A stretch of DNA of 64,000 nt from Variovorax sp. HW608 (GTDB lineage Bacteria; Pseudomonadota; Gammaproteobacteria; Burkholderiales; Burkholderiaceae_C). Where the stretch lies: positions 2,976,001 to 3,040,000 of the forward strand of contig NZ_LT607803.1 in NCBI RefSeq assembly GCF_900090195.1. Direction: 5' to 3'. Below, in pieces: positions 61,401 through 64,000 of this stretch. The position numbers and the translations under genes are program-made. Below the pieces are notes generated by a model. It worked only from the letters and a program-made list of their open reading frames with translations, was not told the DNA's origin and ran no database searches. The number at the start of each line of letters is the position of its first letter. Position 1 is the stretch's first letter.

Positions 61401-61889
61401 ATGCGTATCAAGAGTCAGGCAGACTTCTATTCGGGACTCATGTTCATCGCCGCGGGCGGCGCCTTCGCCATCGGCGCCACCTCCTACAGCATCGGCGAAG
61501 GCGCCCGCATGGGGCCGGGCTACTTTCCGCTCATGCTGGGGATCCTGCTGGCGATCCTCGGGGCAGCGGTGCTGTTCCAGTCGCTGGTGGTCGAGACGGT
61601 CGACGGCGACCCCATCGGCAAGTGGGCGTGGAAGCCGCTGTTCTTCGTGCTGGCGGCCAACCTCGCCTTCGGCGTGCTGCTCGGCGGCCTGCCGAGCATC
61701 GGCGTGCCGGCGATGGGCATGATCATCGCGATCTACGCGTTGACGATCATTTCGAGCCTCGCCGGAGAAGACTTCAATCTGAAGGACGTGCTCATCCTGG
61801 CAACGATCCTGGCCGCGGGCAGCTACATCGCCTTCATCTGGGCGCTGAAGCTGCAGATCCAGGTCTGGCCCACCTTCATCTCGGGTTGA
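61401..61889 (+). CDS. tctB: TctB small membrane subunit of a tripartite tricarboxylate transporter
   Basis: Membrane protein of 162 residues from the ATG at 61401 (AAAGAGAC upstream). Four membrane segments: ADFYSGLMFIAAGGAFAIGA, the TctB signature GPGYFPLMLGILLAILG, LFFVLAANLAFGVLLGGLPS and the last pair. Pairs with TctA, 10 bp downstream, and with a separately encoded Bug receptor such as the one at 2443-3405; no receptor gene lies next to it here. Confidence 0.88.
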   Translation: MRIKSQADFYSGLMFIAAGGAFAIGATSYSIGEGARMGPGYFPLMLGILLAILGAAVLFQSLVVETVDGDPIGKWAWKPLFFVLAANLAFGVLLGGLPSIGVPAMGMIIAIYALTIISSLAGEDFNLKDVLILATILAAGSYIAFIWALKLQIQVWPTFISG

Positions 61890-61899
61890 GGAGGGCGCC

Positions 61900-63411
61900 A
61901 TGGATCTGATCCAGAACCTTGCGACCGGCTTCGGCGTTGCGTTCACGTTGACCAACCTGCTCTATTGCCTGATCGGCTGCATCCTGGGCACGCTGATCGG
62001 CGTGCTGCCGGGCATCGGGCCGGTCGCGACGATCGCGATGCTGCTGCCCGCCACCTATGCGCTGCCGCCGGTGTCGGCGCTGATCATGCTGGCCGGCATC
62101 TACTACGGCGCGCAGTACGGCGGCTCCACCACCGCCATCCTGGTCAACCTGCCGGGCGAGTCGTCCTCGGTGGTGACCTGCATCGACGGCTACCAGATGG
62201 CGCGCCAGGGCCGCGCGGGTCCCGCATTGGCGGCGGCCGGTCTGGGCTCGTTCTTCGCCGGCTGCGTGGGCACGCTGATCCTGGCTGCCTTCGCGCCGCC
62301 GCTGACCGAGCTGGCCTTCAAGTTCGGCCCGGCCGAGTACTTCTCGCTGATGGTGCTGGGCCTGATCGGCGCGGTGGTGCTGGCCTCGGGCTCGCTGCTC
62401 AAGGCGGTCGCGATGATCGTGCTGGGCCTCTTGATGGGCATCGTCGGCACCGACGTGAACTCGGGCGTCGCGCGCTTCAGCTTCGACGTGCCGGAGCTCA
62501 CCGACGGCATCGGCTTCGTGGTGATCGCGATGGGCGTATTCGGCTATGGCGAAATCATCGGCAACCTCTCGCAACCGGACGAGGAACGCGAGGTCTTCAC
62601 CGCGAAGGTATCCGGCCTGTGGCCGACCAAGGACGACTTCAGGCGCATGACGCCCGCCGTGCTGCGTGGGACCCTGCTGGGCTCGGCGCTCGGCATCCTG
62701 CCCGGCGGCGGCGCGCTGCTGGCTTCGTTCGCGGCCTATGCGCTCGAGAAGAAGATCCGCATGCGGCCCGGCGAAATCGCCTTCGGCAAGGGCAACATCC
62801 GCGGCGTCGCCTCGCCCGAATCGGCCAACAACGCCGGCGCGCAGACCTCGTTCATCCCGCTCTTGACGCTGGGCATTCCGCCGAACGCGGTGATGGCGCT
62901 GATGGTGGGTGCGATGACCATCCACAACATCCAGCCCGGTCCGCAGGTGATGAGCAGCAACCCCGAACTCTTCTGGGGCCTGATCGCCTCGATGTGGATC
63001 GGCAACGCGATGCTGATCATCCTGAACCTGCCGCTGATCGGCATGTGGATCAAGCTGCTGACGGTGCCCTACAAGTTCCTGTTCCCGGCCATCGTGCTGT
63101 TCTGCGCCATCGGCGTCTACTCGACCAACAACAACACCTTCGACGTCTGGATGGTCGCGGCCTTCGGTTTCATCGGCTACCTGTTCCTCAAGCTTGGCTG
63201 CGAACCTGCGCCGCTGCTGCTGGGCTTCATCCTGGGCCCGATGATGGAAGAGAACCTGCGCCGCGCGCTGCTGCTGTCGCGCGGCAGCTGGGCCGTCTTC
63301 GTCACGCGGCCGCTGTCGGCCGGCCTGCTGCTCGCCGCGTGCTTGTTGCTGGTGATCGTGCTGCTGCCTGCAGTGAAGTCCAAGCGCGAGGAAGCGTTCG
63401 TCGAGGATTGA
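61900..63411 (+). CDS. tctA: TctA large membrane subunit of a tripartite tricarboxylate transporter
   Basis: Membrane protein of 503 residues, 11-12 segments. Family motifs: IGVLPGIGPVATIAMLLPAT and YYGAQYGGSTTAILVNLPGE in the first half, GILPGGGALLASFAAYALEK and ASPESANNAGAQTSFIPLLT in the second, forming an internal repeat. Carries citrate-like carboxylates driven by an ion gradient. A strong terminator follows at 63488. Confidence 0.92.
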   Translation: MDLIQNLATGFGVAFTLTNLLYCLIGCILGTLIGVLPGIGPVATIAMLLPATYALPPVSALIMLAGIYYGAQYGGSTTAILVNLPGESSSVVTCIDGYQMARQGRAGPALAAAGLGSFFAGCVGTLILAAFAPPLTELAFKFGPAEYFSLMVLGLIGAVVLASGSLLKAVAMIVLGLLMGIVGTDVNSGVARFSFDVPELTDGIGFVVIAMGVFGYGEIIGNLSQPDEEREVFTAKVSGLWPTKDDFRRMTPAVLRGTLLGSALGILPGGGALLASFAAYALEKKIRMRPGEIAFGKGNIRGVASPESANNAGAQTSFIPLLTLGIPPNAVMALMVGAMTIHNIQPGPQVMSSNPELFWGLIASMWIGNAMLIILNLPLIGMWIKLLTVPYKFLFPAIVLFCAIGVYSTNNNTFDVWMVAAFGFIGYLFLKLGCEPAPLLLGFILGPMMEENLRRALLLSRGSWAVFVTRPLSAGLLLAACLLLVIVLLPAVKSKREEAFVED

Positions 63412-63487
63412 CTCACAAGCGCAAGAAATGCGGCATGGGTATGCGGATTTCTTCGTGTCTCCTGGTCGCTGCTGGCGACGCAGTTTC

Positions 63488-63514
63488 AACGGGTCCTTCG
63501 GGACCCGTTTTTTT
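63488..63514 (+). terminator. Rho-independent terminator after tctA
   Basis: Perfect 9-bp stem AACGGGTCC/GGACCCGTT with a TTCG tetraloop, followed by TTTTT. It lies 77 bp past the tctA stop. Confidence 0.92.
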
Positions 63515-63571
63515 CCTGCCGGCCCTACACTGCGCGACGGATGTGGCTCTTGTTCTGACTGGAGGCAACGC

Positions 63572-63913
63572 ATGAATCGCTGGTTGATCCAGGGCGCCGT
63601 GGTCTGCGCCCTCTCGATGTCGGTGTCGGGTTGCTACTACCCGCCGGTCGCGTATCCCGCGCCGGTCCCCGCGAGCTTCGAGCGCTCGTTCAGCGCCGCC
63701 GGCAACGCCATGCGCGAGCAGGGACTCGCGATCCGCACCGAAGACCGCGCCAGCGGCACCATCGTCGGCACCCAGGGCAACGCGACCGTGACGGCCAGCG
63801 TGCGCCAGCAGGCCGACGGCAGCGTGCGCGTGCAGTTCGATGCCAGCGGTGCGCGCGACCCGGCGCTGATCGACCGGGTCTCGCGCAGCTACGACCGGTA
63901 CATGGGGCGATAG
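63572..63913 (+). CDS. Small lipoprotein
   Basis: Protein of 113 residues from the ATG at 63572 with GGAGGCAACGC upstream. Lipobox VSGC (Cys 21), then YYPPVAYPAPVPASFERSFS. The mature part (AAGNAMREQGLAIRTEDRAS, TIVGTQGNATVTASVRQQAD) resembles small BON-like/outer-membrane-associated folds. Function unknown. Confidence 0.8.
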   Translation: MNRWLIQGAVVCALSMSVSGCYYPPVAYPAPVPASFERSFSAAGNAMREQGLAIRTEDRASGTIVGTQGNATVTASVRQQADGSVRVQFDASGARDPALIDRVSRSYDRYMGR

Positions 63914-63932
63914 CGGCGCGAGGCCGGCGCGC

Positions 63933-64000
63933 CTACCAGTTGACGCGCAACCCGACCGAGCCCTGGACGCCGCTCTTGAGCCGCTGGTCGCCGCCGGAAT
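63933..64000 (-). CDS. Probable autotransporter / outer-membrane beta-barrel, C-terminal end only
   Basis: The stop TAG is at 63935-63933; the readable end is GGDQRLKSGVQGSVGLRVNW. The amphipathic final strand with a terminal aromatic residue is typical of outer-membrane beta-barrels and of autotransporter translocator domains in particular. The rest lies beyond 64000. Confidence 0.6.
   Translation of the reverse strand, partial: SGGDQRLKSGVQGSVGLRVNW

Noticed and set aside
61876..63573. Minus-strand frame of 565 codons opposite tctA
   Set aside because: Antisense shadow with extreme Gln/Arg/His content.

Overview
The window looks like a chromosomal segment of a high-GC betaproteobacterium, most likely a Variovorax-like member of the Comamonadaceae/Burkholderiales. 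This is inferred from Bug-type tripartite tricarboxylate carriers, the style of the CoA-catabolic operons and the many IclR/LysR/GlxA/MocR regulators. It alternates between intact metabolic blocks and a long, scarred accessory zone.

Layout. 1-8.9 kb: an IclR-controlled acyl-CoA catabolic operon on the minus strand (CoA ligase, MaoC-type hydratase, CaiB-type CoA transferase, Bug solute receptor, acyl-CoA carboxylase carboxyltransferase subunit, enoyl-CoA hydratase), with the regulator and a PaaI thioesterase on the plus strand. 8.9-33.3 kb: small intact genes (DJ-1/PfpI protein, MocR and GlxA regulators, SDR, alpha/beta and epoxide hydrolases, Ohr/OhrR, SnoaL-like protein with a TetR regulator) mixed with wreckage: ISKra4-like and IS110-like remnants, a group II intron, a decayed isoquinoline-oxidoreductase-type pair, and frameshifted or truncated hydrolase, SRPBCC, MaoC, LysR, ALDH, EmrB and STAS genes.

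33.3-41.1 kb: a compact Tn7-like transposition module, tnsA-tnsB-tnsC-tniQ/tnsD, tightly overlapping, of lower GC than its surroundings. Candidate inverted ends lie close to both sides, leaving almost no room for cargo. 41.3-42.1 kb: an ImmA/IrrE peptidase.

42.2-49.2 kb: an unusual oxidase cluster. One 1498-residue protein appears to join a multicopper oxidase, a galactose/glyoxal-oxidase-like radical-copper domain and a LodA-like quinoprotein oxidase. It is followed by a LodB-like flavoprotein and preceded by a tyrosinase with its own terminator. I see this as the most novel system in the window.

50.4-53.8 kb: a bacterial ubiquitin-like conjugation cassette (JAB-E1 fusion and Ubl-E2-like fusion), divergent from an XRE regulator plus ImmA peptidase. 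The shared promoter carries three TTGTCGA boxes exactly 23 bp apart. This is probably a defence island. 54-64 kb returns to core-like genes: LysR, NodI/NodJ-type ABC exporter, NHL-like lipoprotein, LysR with divergent NAD-epimerase, acyl-CoA dehydrogenase, DUF3820 protein, TctB-TctA, a small lipoprotein, and the end of a probable autotransporter.

I found no rRNA, tRNA or CRISPR array. All functions are assigned by reading motifs; no database search was possible.
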